DNA of 64,000 nt from Gordionus sp. m RMFG-2023 (GCF_954871325.1 NC_088776.1:16182052-16246051); one strand, 5' to 3'. Counted from the first letter of the stretch, positions 13,701-28,700 are shown. Program-made: numbers and translations. Notes: generated by a model not told the origin, from the letters alone.

Positions 13701-16700
13701 TTCATCATTAGCCCTATTCCTTGAGTTATAATAAAATACTCTCCGCTATTTTCATATTCTTAATCAAATCAATGCCATGTTTTTGAAAATTATTACATAT
13801 AGTTGTATAATTAAATAATACATTCTAACGAGGAAAAAAATTTAAGCATTGAATCCAATAATTTTCTTGCTTCTGAGGTAATATTTCTTTCAGGCCATTG
13901 TGATATTTCAGTAATAGCAAATAATCGGCTCTTATAACTCCATAAAAGCTATTACTGCTTGATGGCGAAGACGCTCGTTAGATGGAAAAGCTTGCAACTT
14001 CTTCTCCCTGTTGGACAAGGAGTTTCAGAAAAATTATTATTTGAGTAGAAGTATGAAAATGGTAGATAAATATTACGCCACTAAAAATTTGAAATAATAG
14101 GTAAATATTACGCCAATGAAAACTTGATCGAAATTAATTGATAAAATAACTTAATAGATGAATGTGATAAATAAATGTAATTTAACATGAGATAGGAATA
14201 AATATTAACAAATATAAATTAATATAAACATTAATATTTTTAAAATCCGGCATCTGCATTTTTTGGCTGGGGGGGGGGGCTGTAACTTTTATTTTGAAAG
14301 ATAATTTTTCCATAAAATATATATAAATTATTATATTTGAGTTATGTAATAAAATTGTAATAGAAATAATATAATATCTTTTAAAAGTAGGAATAGAAAT
14401 ATTTTTATTAATAACTCTAGGGTTTTCATTTTCTTTGTTGGGATTATCTTGATCTAGCTATTATTCAATAATAAATTTCAATTAATAGTAATATCATGTA
14501 TATATATTATAGTATCATGAAAAGAATCAATAGACATTTTTTGCCTAATATTTATATCATTAAGTGGGTTAGCAATTTCATTAAAGTATGATGCAGCCTA
14601 ATAAAATATATTTGGTAATATCATCAATATTTTCTTTTAACCATATATATTGTTTAATATATACCTTTTAAATTAAATTATAATATAATTTTTATTTTTA
14701 CCAGATTTTGTTGGGTGAAAGAATATAATCTATTAAATTTAGCCTTTACAGCTAAAAATTTCTTTTTCATTAGATCATAATTCAAGTTATGTTTTTCCTA
14801 TTATTTCCTCCCAAATTTTCCTATTTTCTACAGAATCTCTGAATTTTAACTCATTTTTGCACCAGAGGTTCCTGTACACTCTTATGTTTTCCATAAAATT
14901 ATATTTTGACATTAAAAAATATATTAATATAAAAGGCTATAATCGTTTGGGTTAGTAAATTTATAAAAATTAACAGCATTAAAAATTGTACCTACTATTT
15001 TTTTTTTATAAATTTCACAAATAAATAAATTTTGAATAAATTTTTATAAATACCGGAAAATGAAATTGGACAAACATTTTATTTTTACATTAAAAATAGC
15101 TTATGTTATTTTTTCTTCAAAATTTATTTTTTTATATTTTTATGAATTTGGACGCAGCCTAATATATTGAAAAAATTTTTTGAAAATTTGAATGATAATA
15201 TGCCCCATTGCTAATTTGTGAAATGAGTATGTAGTTGTATAAAGAGACAAAATAAGCTTTATTGGGTTAAATTATATTAAATAAATAATATCAAAGTGTA
15301 TAGATAATTAATTAACTCCGCAACTCCCCATGGTGAGAGTATGACAAAGATCATCACTGAAAAAATCCTGAACCTGAACACTTTGAACTTATTTTTATGG
15401 TAAAAATATAATAAAATAAAATATATTTTTAAAAAACTGATGTTTCTGTTTACTATAATTAAATAATTAAATTTTATAAGTTCTTATTTTTCTTTGACTT
15501 CGAAACCTGAATCCAAACCTGGTTCGATTTTTTATTGAACCCGAACTAGGGCTCCTTTTTTAGAACAATGGTTTGCAGCTTAATTTGGATTTCCTTTTTC
15601 TCTGCTAATTTTAAATTTACTGTTTTTTATATATTTAGATCTTCTTTCTTTTTGTCATTTGTTCTTAAAGTGGGGTATGGCAGTAAAAAATATTTGGAGG
15701 GGTGGGGTGGAAGAGCAAAGTTTTTTTAGAGGAGGGTTATCATCATTGACTTAACGGGTGTAGAAGTGCCTGACCCCTATACTTTAGTGTTGTTAAATGG
15801 CTCGTTTTGAGCCGATTTTTAAAAACGGCTAACTCAATACTTCATCCAGAAAAATATTACGCAAGCCTGAAGATTTTGCTCATTGAAGGAACAAAGGTCT
15901 ATACATGTATTATCGAAATCTAAGGGTTTAGGCATTATTTTTCTGGCTAAAATTTTGAGTAAGTCGTTTTTAAAAATCGGCTCAAAACGAGCCGTTTAAC
16001 AACACTACTATACTTATTATCGAATATTAATGAGTGGATATAATAAAATTTTATGTTTAAAAATTCATAGAATATTTTTTGTATCAAATTAATATGAGCT
16101 TTAAAAAAAATTGCTATGTATATAATTTAATAGCCACCTATCCTAACTAATAATAGCCTACCTTATTCTACTTGAAATATAAAAACGAATAGTATATATT
16201 TTGGTTCTTCTTTTATATTAAGCTTTCTCATAGGCAATAGGGACGATGCCTATTGAACCACTGAACCCGATAACAAAAATAACATTGTTTTTATAAATAA
16301 TTTTACAAATAATATTAATGGAATTATAAATATAATAAAGTAACTAAATAATCTAACTATGTTTTCTTATCATAGGAGAAGTCAAAGGAGACGTGAATAC
16401 GTTCCCCTGGCAAATTTGCAAGTTTTTGTTATTATTATTTTTAGGCATTGAAAAAAGGAGGATAAATTAATAATTTTTTTATATAATGACAATAATTGAA
16501 TATTTTAGTTTAAAAAAAAGGGAACCTGACCAGTAAACGGGACTAAAACCAGAGTTGTTAAACGCTACTTTTAAAAGTAGCACGCTACCGCTATCGCTAT
16601 TTGTCAAAAAAGTAGCTCTCTATTAGCTACTTTTTAAGCTACTTTTTATTAAAAAAAATTTACAAACAAATTTTTTATTTTTTCCTTATAAAGTTATTGT

Positions 16701-19700
16701 ATAGTAAATATATAAAAATCAACATTTATAAATATTAAAATATAGTTAGTTTTGATTATAAAAAAATTTAAGTAATAAAAATAAATATTTATGGTAATTC
16801 GTTGCATTTTAACAATAAAATCATTTCAATATTATCATCCCCAAGTCTAGAGCGACGATCAGAAAGTATAAGTTTTGCCTTATTAAATAATCTCTCGACA
16901 CTAGCACTTGAGGGTAAGGGCGTATTTAATCTTATATACATATTTTTAATATAAGATAGATTATCAATAATTTTATTTGCAAGTACATCGTATGTCTGGC
17001 ATCCTATTATCATTTTGAGAGCTAATGCCACAGATCTTCTTTTTAAAGTTCTAGGGTCTAGCCAATGGCCTGTGATTCCCAAATAAGCTCAAAAATATTT
17101 AATCAGATCAATTTATAAATATAAATAAGTTTTTACCTTCTGTTATGTGTTCAACTATCTCCCGTGGTACATATATGTGATATCTCTGATAACTCTACTA
17201 TTAGAACATCTTTCATCATTTTAAAGTTATCTGCTATTTTATTCATTAGTGTCTGGCGGCATAAAATTGTTGTACCAGGGGATAGTTTTAATCATCATGG
17301 TAAATGATGGATTATCAACTAAGGACATTGGTTGAACTGTATAAATTATAAAATCAACAATAACTTTATCAGCCAATTTCTGAGAAATATTGTCATTTAC
17401 ATTATTAATTAATTTGGTTTGAATTGAATTGAATTAGTCTTTTTGGATGTAGAGTCGCCTATACCAAAATTATTTAGATGTTTCTACATTTCCTTAAAAC
17501 TCATTAACAGTCTTAATAAATATTATTAGAATGTATAAATGACAATTTACCTTTAGGTGTTTCTTGAGGTTATAGCTATTGGATTGATTTGAGGAAATAT
17601 TTTTTTTTTACATTTTAAACAAATAAATTTAAAACCAGTTTTGGTTATATATTTATTTAAAAAAATTTTCAAATCTAGTGAATGGGAAATTTATATTAAA
17701 GCTATTAAGAACATTTTCTTCCCTGGTATCTTCCAATTCATTAATATCATTGTCTGAATCACTTTCAACGATTTGGATATCCATAGGCGATGACATTTTA
17801 AATTATTAACACGTGATTAAGGTTTATAATACAAATGAAAATATAAATTACAAATTGAAATAATATTTCAATTTCAAAATTAAATAATAAATCATAAAAA
17901 TTATAATTAATTATGATATTATATTTAAATTTTCATGTTTATACTTACCTTCATTATATTTTTTAAAAGTAGCGAAGTAGCGGCTACTTAACTACTTTCA
18001 AAAAAATTTAGCCCTAAAAAATTAGATAATTACAAAAAAGTAGCCGCTATTAGCTATAGATAACAAAAAAGTTAGCGCGCTACAAGTAGCGCGTTACTTT
18101 AACAACTCTGACTAAAACCTTCAATATAGGAAGAAAATATCCACCCAATAGTATTTTCCCCTCCTTACCAAAATTCTTGTTATACCTCTAAATCTTATTT
18201 AAAAATCAATTTTTATAAAATTTTAATTTATTAGGTGTACCGCTGAATTGGGAAGGCAAGGTGGTGGTCAAACTATAAATATTAACCCTGGATGTCTGAA
18301 CGTATTTATTTAAATTACATATTCCTAACTTTACTTTTTCTTTTTCTTATAAACGATTTAAAAAAAAATAACTATTATAATTCTTAGATTCGTACCATAA
18401 CAATGTTAATCGGAAGAACGTTGGGATTTATTTACGAAGTGGATAGGGAGGACAGGAAAGATTATATAATCATCGATCTAAACAAAGTTAATAAATATTA
18501 TATATATTTAATTTACTCCAAATAAAATGGTTTATCATTTAACCCAGCTAAAAGTCCAATTATAAATGGCTTTATTAGAAAAAAGATATCATTTGATAAA
18601 TTATATTTACTCAAATGGATTCGGGAATAATATTTTTAAAAAAAGTTGAAATATTTTCAGGAATCCATGCATAAAAAATTCAATTTATAAATTATTTTTT
18701 CTATTTATTTTGTATTGTATATATAGATAGATCCGATATATGGGTCTGAAATCTCTGAGACGATAAATGCCGACGATTTTAATATTTCTTATGAGTATGG
18801 ATCTGTAATGCATTTCTATCCTGATGTAAGGAGTATATTCAATATTTATTATTAAAATATAAAAGTATGAAATTTAATTTAATAACTTAGAGATATAATG
18901 ATATCCCTTTGTTCTCATTCTTATAATTAAATACAAAGCATTCAGCACATTGGTGTCTTCTATACTTAAAAAAAACTCAATAGAAAAATGTTTTAAACCA
19001 AAATCAATTTTAAAGTTTTCTTATAATGTGAACCTTAGTTAATATTATATAATATAATTCGATATATTTATAAACCACTAAAAACAATAACTTTAGGAAT
19101 TCAAATCTAGTAGAGTTGAAGGCCCGACTTTTATTACCAAGGATTTAAACTATCAAGCCACTATAGGTTCATCGATAGAACCAAGTTTTTACGATCTCAT
19201 GGCTCTCAATAAATTTTATTGCAACGGTAAATATAAATAGTATAAACATATTAATATCAAAATCATTACAAGAATTACAATTTATTTATTAAATTAATTC
19301 CGGGCTTCGAAAAATGTATTAGGAGAGACCGGGGTAAAGTCATAATCCTTGAAAAGACCCTAAATTTGGTGAAGATATATTTTTAAATCTAATTTCTTAC
19401 CTATATTTATCTTTTGAAAATATTCCTTGGTTTGACATATTTTGCCTAGAAACCGATTTTTACCCCTAAATTATGAAAATCATCCTCTAGTTTATTTTGC
19501 TTTTAGCAAAATATATTTAGCATTTAAATTTGTATATATGTACATTAAAATTATAATTTATCTGAAGTTTATATCTTACTGGAAATCATGCAATAACGAT
19601 TTGTATAATATATATCACGATGGGAATAATAATATATATATACGCTGATTATTTCTATAAAAATTAGGGCTTTGTAAATTTTTATTTGCATTTAAAAATT

Positions 19701-22700
19701 TCTGTCTGAAGGAAGTGCTTATTTCTCTTCCAAAAATAAGTCTCCCTAGAGTAAGAAAACGTTCTACGGGAGCACTTGGCGTAAGGACAACATTATATTT
19801 AATAATAAGAAGTAATAATTGAATTTCTTTTTAATTAGTTAAGATGATGGCCCATTTTGAATGGTATATGCTTTCTTACAAATATAATTATACAAAAGAT
19901 TTTGTTGGCATCTAATATTGCTACTTAGCAGAGTTGTTAAAGTATCTAGATATAAAAATGTGGTATCTGCTTTGATTAAAGTATCTGTATCTAGATAGAG
20001 GTATCTGTATCTGTTTTTAGATACTTTTGATATATTTCTATTTAACGCTTTTTTATATTATAAATAGAATGTAAAATTTATTTTATTTCATATGAGCATA
20101 TAACTTAATATTAATATGTATATTAAAAAATTATATATATATGTAAAATTTTAAAACTTATATATAAAAAAGAATATATAAATATTAATTAAATATTATG
20201 TCCGAGTTATCAATAACAAGCAAATTCTGATATTACAATCCATCTCAAGGAATTTATAATTGCAATGGAATTGGTATTTTATTTTATTTTATTTTATTTT
20301 ATTTTATTTTATTTTATTTTATTTTATTTTATTTATTTTATTTTATTTTATTTTATTTTATTTTATTTTATTTTATTTTATTTTATTTTATTTTATTTTA
20401 TTTTATTTTATTTTATTTTATTTTATTTTATTTTATTTTATTTTATTTTATTTTATTTTATTTTATTTTATTTTATTTTATTTTATTTTATTTTATTTTA
20501 TTTTATTTTATTTTATTTTATTCTATTATATTAATTTTTAAGATTAATATTGATGACGAAAATGACGACATTCTTCCATGGCCAATTTATAGACCATATT
20601 TTAAAATAATATCTCAAAATAAAGATAACTAATCTCTGTAAGTAAAATGTTTGCCATGTCTACCAAAAAATATGCAAATTTCAGTTTAATTACTTCAACT
20701 TGCAACATTAAACATTTAAGGGTATAGATACTAAATAAATGTTTACAATTTTAAATTAAGAGAAAACATCAAACACTCTTAACCCTAAAAAAAGGGGAAG
20801 GAGAAAAAATCTTTTAAAGAAAATATTGGACCAGGCTCATCGTCCATTGATTTTTTTCTCCAAGAGACCTCAGACTTTAACCCAAACCACTCTAGATGAT
20901 TTAATAACTGATTTTATTATAGATAGCATTCAGCCATTTTCAATTGTTGAAAATCCTTCATTTATAAAAATGATCAAAACATTAGCTCCACAAAAAAATA
21001 TAATTTGCCAACAGACAGTGGTTGCTAAAATCTCCCAAAGATGGGAGAATGAAAAGAAAGAAATCATTAAAAGTCTAATAGAAAGAACCATCGCTAATAT
21101 GTACAACAGCAGATTGTTGGAGTGCCTATCGCCGGTATAGCTAACATTTAAATTTGTATAATAATTTAATTACGAACAAATTATTTGAGCAGTTTTAAGA
21201 AATGTTAATTTTTAGTTCATACATAGGAGTCACTGCGCACTATATAGATCCAACAAGTTTGGAAAGAAAAAATGTAGCGTTGGCTTGTAAAAGAATGACT
21301 GGTAGTCATACATATGATAAAATAGCAAAAAATTTACAAGATATAGCAAAGGATTATTGCATACAAAATAAAATCTCAAAGACCATTACTAATAATGCCA
21401 AAAACTTTATTAAGTCTTTTAGGTTTATTTTATTATAAATATAAACATAAATATAATATTACTTATTTATGATAGAGTTTTCAAGCCAATTGAAAATATT
21501 AGTGAATCCATTGATGATCTGGAAGATGAAGAAACAGTTGCACCAATATCAATATCAGATCTTTATACTACTGCTCAGGATTTTGGAATATCAGAATCAT
21601 AAACCTGTGAAAAAAACCAATAATTTAATATCCGATTTTTTTCAGTATCCCACAGCAGGAGATGTGATTGTTAATGATTTAAATTCTTATAGTCAACAAA
21701 TTTTAAATAGTTTTTTTAAAAATGAATGCCGAGATTTTAGTATTTTTAAACAATATCCTGATATAAAAATGTTCCAGCTTCCCTGTTGAAAAACTTTTTA
21801 ATATAACTAAAAATGTCTTTACAGATAAACGAGGATGTCTTAATGACCAAAATTTTGAAAATATTTTGTTACTGAAATCTAATAATTATTTATAATCATT
21901 TAATCATATATTATATTATTTTATTAATGATATATAATAATAATTTATATTAATCATATATTATATTTAAAAATCATTATTTTAGTTACATTTTGATAAA
22001 TGTGATATCGAGTTAATAAATTTTTTAGATCATTTCATGAATTTTCACAATAGAATCCTAATTTAGGTTTATTCAAACCTTATCTAAGAGTATAATAAAA
22101 AATGTATCTGTACCTAGATACATTTTAAATTGTATCTGTATCAAGATAACTTTTTAGAAGCTGTATCTATAGATAAATTTTTAAACGATGTATCTGTATC
22201 TAGATCCATTTAAAAAGTATCTTTTAACAACTCTGCTACTAAGTAATGTATGACGAGAACATCATCTTTCCCTGAGAAGGTTGTCAAAGTAATTTAATTA
22301 TTAAGTTAGTTTAATTTAATTGATAATTCTATTTAATATTTAGCTAAACAAAAATCTTGTTACATGTTCATCTAACTAAAATTTAGTATACAATTATTTA
22401 AGACATATTATGTGAAAATAATTTTACAGAGATATGTTCCCATAGCTTGGCTGTGGATGACTTAGATGCTAAAATATATTTTTTTTGAAAGACATAGGAG
22501 TAGGGTTGTTAAACGGAACGATTTGGGTCGAGCCAAAATAATATTATGTAAGATTCGAGATTTGACAAATAGATCTCCAAACCTTTCTTCTATCTATGAA
22601 CAAAATCTTCAAGCTATTATTTTGGCTAAAATCTTAATCATGCCCTTTTTAAAAATCAGGGATGGTACAATTTCTATTTTTCTGAATCATTTGAATATTA

Positions 22701-25700
22701 TCCTCATTAAATGAATAGTCGAAATCAGAATTTATATTAAATTCCGTACATAGCGTACCCATGGAGGGACAAGGGGAAATCCCCTCTTCGAAAATTCGTC
22801 TGTTATCGTAAATAACATTTTAAGCTAATAAGAATTACATCTTAAATACTATCACCCCCAAGAATTGCAATAAAAATAAGTAAAAGTTAATAATTTTTTT
22901 AAAATAACGACTTTAATTCAAAATTTTTAAAAAAGTGGAAAGCCAAAATTATTTTTATAAAAATATAACCTAGACCTACCAGTAAAATTTATGCAAAAAA
23001 CCACATAATAGTGATATCCCCTTTCAAAATTCAAGGTATGACTATGATTCTGTATTTGTCTGATTCATTTATCAATATTTATTATATAAAAAAGTCCCGC
23101 ATACAGAATCAGATATTTTAATTTAAAATTAATTTATTATGATATATATTAAAAATAAAATCAATTATTTTAATATATTTTTAATAATATATATAATATT
23201 TTAAAAAGTAATTAGTTACATTTAGTATTTGCATTCTAAAAAAAATATAACTAGTTACAGTTAGTAGTTGCAATTTTTCAAATATAACTAGTTATAATTA
23301 TTTTTTCACTAGTAAAAATACAAATTACCAATCGTTTTACCCACGCTCCCCTAATAATTTTTAATTTAATTCCATCCATCTTATATAATTTCACCCATCA
23401 GGTTCTTTTTAGTTTATGCCTAATTTAGGTGAAATTAAGCAAAAGAAAAATTTCCCAATATTAATTTAACTAATCCTTATCATCGGATATAGATAGGCAA
23501 ACTAGCCTACATCAGGGGATTACCCCATGCCTAGTTTATTTATGTATACAACAAGCAAAGTAGCCATAAATTATAATATCAACATATTTTCTAGAAAAAT
23601 ATAATTTTTATCAACAGAGATATAGCATATCAAATAGCCATAATATGCCACATTAATTCTTAATTCATCCCTAGTTTCATTAAATAAGATTTGCAGCCCT
23701 AGATTATTAGGAGAACTCCGACTCAAAATCAAATTATTTTCGCATAAATACATTTATATTTTATATTTATAAATAAAAATTTAACCATAGTAGTAAATTC
23801 ATATAGACGAACCCTATGTGTCACTTCAGAATTTATTCCCTATCTATTTTAAGCAGATGCTTATTTAAACTCAAAAAATTTCCATACGTACATATTTTAG
23901 TGTTTAAGTATATTTAATCTTTTATTCTGAGGGTTTTCTTTGTGAGGTTATTTGCCAGATTATATTAAATGGGCGGAGGGGGGGGGGTTCCAAAAAAATT
24001 GGAAAAATTTGAATAAAAAGGAAAAAATTTAAATGAAAAATGTTAAATTAAAAAATGAAAAGACATCAAAAATGCAAAAAAAATAATCATTCAATGAAAC
24101 AAAGCATCTAAAATAATTTCAAATGAAAAACAAAAATAATGTAAAAAGGTCAAAGAAAAAAATAAGTTAATTATTTTAGGAAAAAGTTGAATTATAAAAA
24201 GAAAAGTCCATAAGTTGTTTATGAAGAAATTTTATAAAAGGAATTAGTGTACCCAAATTATAGCTTTTGTGTTTTTTACGTTTATTTTTCTTTAAATAAT
24301 ATATTTTTAATGTATTCGATTAAATTGATAAAAGTTTTTTTGGATATTAAAAGGCAATGGTATATTTTTAATTATTTTTTTTTCAAGTGTTTTTTTTAAA
24401 AAAACATATTACTTCAATTTAAACAACAAGCGTTTAATATAAAAAAAACAACACGCTACTCCTAATTTGTTAGCATTACACCCCATTCAAAGATGTGGAA
24501 AACTTTTTCATTTTATTGTTCAATTTTATTTTTGGTCATAAAATTATTTAATGATGTAAATCAAAGAGAAATGACAATTTGCATTCAATATATTGAACTT
24601 TTCAATTTATAATTTAAACATGTATACTATATATTGTAATTGTAGAGTGATGACAATTGTCTTAATTTATTAATCATTAAAAACAACTAAAATGAAACAA
24701 TATAATGTAAAAATAAAATAAAAAATTTATGAAATATAATCTATAATGAAAACCTATAAGCTACGAAAGAGAATCATTATCCTTTTACTTTTTTAAATGG
24801 GACTGTACCTTAAAATATGATCGAATATAAACATATCGACGTTCATCACTGCAATACCTAGTAAATAGCATTTTTGAAATTGTTCGGGAGAGTCAAAAAA
24901 CTATTTTAAGTGTTATTATAATTATAAAAATTATACTTATTATTGAATTTTAACTTTTAATTACAATACTTTTTCAATTGGAATGTTTTAAGAAAATATA
25001 TACACATATGCGATCCCCAAGTAACTCATCAGTTTTTGTTGATCAGTTACGTACGAGGTTTTGTTAAAAAATTTACAATTTTTTTTAAAGAAAATGTCAG
25101 TTATGAGGTTTTGATACTGTTTTTTCTTCGTTTTAATGTTATTTGATAGAAAAAAACCTAATTTTTATTCGTTATTGAGACACAATTTTTTGAGAGATGA
25201 TAGCTGGCTTATGGATAAACCAATTTATCCAAAAAAACGTATTCCTGCAGTGGTGACGACTATATGGAGTTTTTCCTTTTTTGATTGAACTTTTACTTTT
25301 TTTGAATGAATATTTTTATTTTTTGCTTCAAACTTTTCTTAACCGGAATTTTCATGTTTTATCGAATCTTTTCCTTTTTAATTGAACTTTTTCTTTTTTT
25401 TGATTAGTTTACCAATTTTGATTTCAAACTTTATTTTTTTAATTTAAAATTTTCCTTTTTGAATAAGAAACCCGTGTATATGTTTATTTTTTAATGATAA
25501 GTTTAATACAATATATTATATGTAATATAATCGTATCCCTACTCAGATTCATGCAAAGAAATAATTTCCTATTGTAATAATTTTGGTTACCCAAATCCCT
25601 CAGATTGTGATACGTGTATCTGTCCTTCTGTTTACGGAGGACAAAAATGTCAGGATAGCCATGAAGATACAGGTTTGTTTTTAATTCTTTTCTATGAGAG

Positions 25701-28700
25701 CTGTATTTTTCACATCCTTTATCTCTATCATGCTTCTAAATTTTACTTACTCAAAAATATACTAGTCGGTCTTGAGGTCAAATTCTTTTTATATTGGTAA
25801 TAAAACTATTAAATATTTGCATAAAATCAAGAAATTTGTTCTAGCGAAATCAGTATCCAGGAGATAAACGAAAAGGCAAATCCAATATCTATCCATTCAC
25901 CAGGTTGGCCTGATAAAAATTATCAAGGGGATAATTGTAATTGGATATTTAAAGTAGGTGTAAAAAAAATCACGTTTATATACTTAAGAAAAAAATCTCG
26001 TATTTATACATCTTTGCTATGATCTTATCTAAGGAACATTTATAATTAATTTATGATTTATAAATTTAAAAAAAAATTGTAACCTACATAAGGCCAAATG
26101 CTCAAATAATAGTATGGGGAAATTGCGAATTGAAATAAACGCTACCAATTTCGACATTCTAAAGGCAACTACAGGTCAATGCATACATTGGCTAGAAATT
26201 AAATATAAAAAAGATCAAGCAATGACTGGTTTAAGGTAATATTCTACAATAAAAATCGTTTTATTATATAATTAAATCTGGCAGATTTTGCGGCACAATG
26301 CCCAACATAATAACATTAGACTCAGAGTGGGAAAATTTAGCAATTTCGTTCCAATCAGATATATTTCCAAATTTTTTGCAAAACCAATCAGCCCTTTTTA
26401 AAATTGGATTCGAGGCAACCGTGACTTTAGGTTAGATATATAATCAATTATATAATTGAAACCGAATTTATTGTTAATCAGTTTTAGCTAAAGTTACTTT
26501 TGAAATGTAACTAATTAAAGTTATTAGTTACAATTTTTTATTTTAACTTGTAACAGCTACCAATTACAATTTTTTAAATGTAACTATTGGTATAGTTATA
26601 GTTATATTTCAGGAGTAATATAACGCATCTTTTTTTTTTATTTAATATAAAATAATTACACTGAAAAAAAAATACCAGAGAAAGGAATATATTTACACCG
26701 AAATAAATATTATATATTTTTACATAAAAAATTTGGGTTTAATAAATTTTGTAAAAGACCCGCTCATTTCTCCCCATAGGCACACTTCCCTAGACTAATC
26801 AAACGTTCTGCGGGAGTTTCATTTAATGACAACATTATATTTAATAAAAAGTAATTTGAAAATGGAAAATCATATAAAATGTGTTATTACTGGATTTTAT
26901 AAAATTTTCTATATGCTCATTATCAAAATTTTTTTACCCCATCTTGTTATACGGGATTTGGTAGTTGAGAATTTAATCTCTTTTTAATTAGTTCAGATGA
27001 TGGCCCAGATTTATTTTTTAAATTCCAAAGTTATTAAAAGATTCTTTTAAATGAATCTAGATACAGATACATAGGCTAAAAACGTATCTAGATATGGATA
27101 CAACTTTAAAAATGTATCTAGACACAAATATAATTTTTAACATACTTAAACAGGGTTCGCTGTTGTTCTCGAACAGAAATTCTTATTATGAGAACACAAA
27201 ATACTTAAAAAAACATTTTTATATTTTGTTCTCATTCAATTCAAACACCATATAAATAAATGTCAATATCCTTATTTTATCGTTCTTTCGAACAAATTCT
27301 CATTTAAAGCATTTATTAAAAAAAATTCTACATTAAACTTATAATTTATTTATAAAAAGTTTGCTGAATATCTATTAAACTATTTTAAAAAATTCTAAAT
27401 AAATTGCTTAAAATGATTTTGTGCATCAATGGTATTGTTTTTAATAATTAATGGGCGTCATGACTAAGCAAGGATTTATATATTTCTTTGCATGATAAAA
27501 AAAAATCATCACAATCTTGAACTGATATCTATAGATTTAAATGGGAAAAAGATAATATTTAATGGATATTTATAATTTTCATTAATAATATATATTTTTA
27601 TTATATTAGTCTTAATATTCTCTACTATATATTTATTTAAATTATAAGATAAAATGACTTTTGCATTCAAATATTTTTATTTTAAGATAAAAAAAGCGTT
27701 AAATAAAAGTATATCAAACTATATTTTAAAAAGTATCTATATTTTATCTTGAATTTTGGATAGCAAAATATTTACTAAATACTTTTTATTCCATATTTTT
27801 ACAACTACAATAATATCTAAGTAAAATGAATGAATGCGTTTTAAATTTTCTTTTCAACTGTCCTTTTTCTAATCGTCACCTCATATATTTCCATATATAA
27901 CAATTTAAAAACAGATACACTAAAATAGTATCTAGATATCGATACATATAATTTTTATAAAAGTGTATCTAAATACTGATACGATATCACACTTTACCAA
28001 CTCTAGTAAATTCCATTGGCATTTTGACATGGCAATTTTATAAGCTTTCTTATAATTATCATCCTCTAAAAAGATCTTGCTTATTTTCTTCATATTAGGT
28101 TTCAGGGTATTTTTTTAGTTCAATAAAATCTTCATCATCACAGGAAGTTAATTTTGTTTGTTTTAATTTATTTTGAATTTTATAATCTATAGTTTCCTTT
28201 ATTTTTAAGGATTGGTTAGGATGTGTTCTCTAAAAATAAATCTTTTTCATATAAGAATATTTAATTTATATGAATTATTCATAAAAAGTCCGTTTATTAA
28301 AATTCTATATAATATTAAACAAAAAATGAATTTGTTACATGTATATCTAACTAAAACTTAGTGTACAACACAAATTATGTGAAAATAAACTTAGAGATGC
28401 GCTTCTATGGATTGCTGTGGATGACTTACATGTTGAAATATGCTTTTTTTGGAAGGCCTGGGAGACATTTAACACTAATATTGTCTGTTCTGCCAGCCTT
28501 TTCTTTGTAATCCAAAATATTTTTCGAACTTGACCAAGGTATTTTTACATTAAGTCCGTTGTTTTTGGTAATAGTTGTAAAGGAAGATGGTACAATTTCT
28601 GTTTCATCATTCTGAATCATTTGAATGCAATCCTCATCAAATGACAAGTCAGAGTCAGAATTCATCTATATTCTGTATCTGTATGATACATTAGTTGATC

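Larger units (their letters stand above)
11802..15159. mobile_element. PIF/Harbinger-type transposon with TAA target-site duplication
   Basis: The perfect terminal inverted repeat GGCTGCGTCCAAA starts at 11802 and ends at 15159, flanked on both sides by TAA (11799-11801 and 15160-15162). A 3-bp TWA duplication with G-rich short inverted repeats is the PIF/Harbinger pattern. On the minus strand 14791-14880 has a Myb/SANT-like piece, as carried by Harbinger elements. No DDE transposase was recognised. It sits in the second visible intron of gene 1 and has been invaded by the element at 12117-14280. Confidence 0.75.
19929..22235 (+). mobile_element. hAT transposon, about 2.3 kb, 8-bp target duplication with one mismatch
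   Basis: Ends CAGAGTTGTTAAAGTATC and its inverse are flanked by CTACTTAG (19921-19928) and CTACTAAG (22236-22243). Subterminal regions repeat GTATCTAGATAC and GTATCTGTATCT words. Plus-strand transposase pieces lie at 20826-21140, 21202-21438 and 21469-21789. It holds the pentamer microsatellite at 20275-20523. Confidence 0.88.

Noticed and set aside
20260-20541. Two long open frames of ILFYF repeats
   Set aside because: They translate a pure pentamer microsatellite.
25841-25850. CTAG acceptor for the first CUB exon
   Set aside because: It gives a stop in the required phase; the upstream AG at 25830-25831 keeps frame and adds the expected CUB cysteine.
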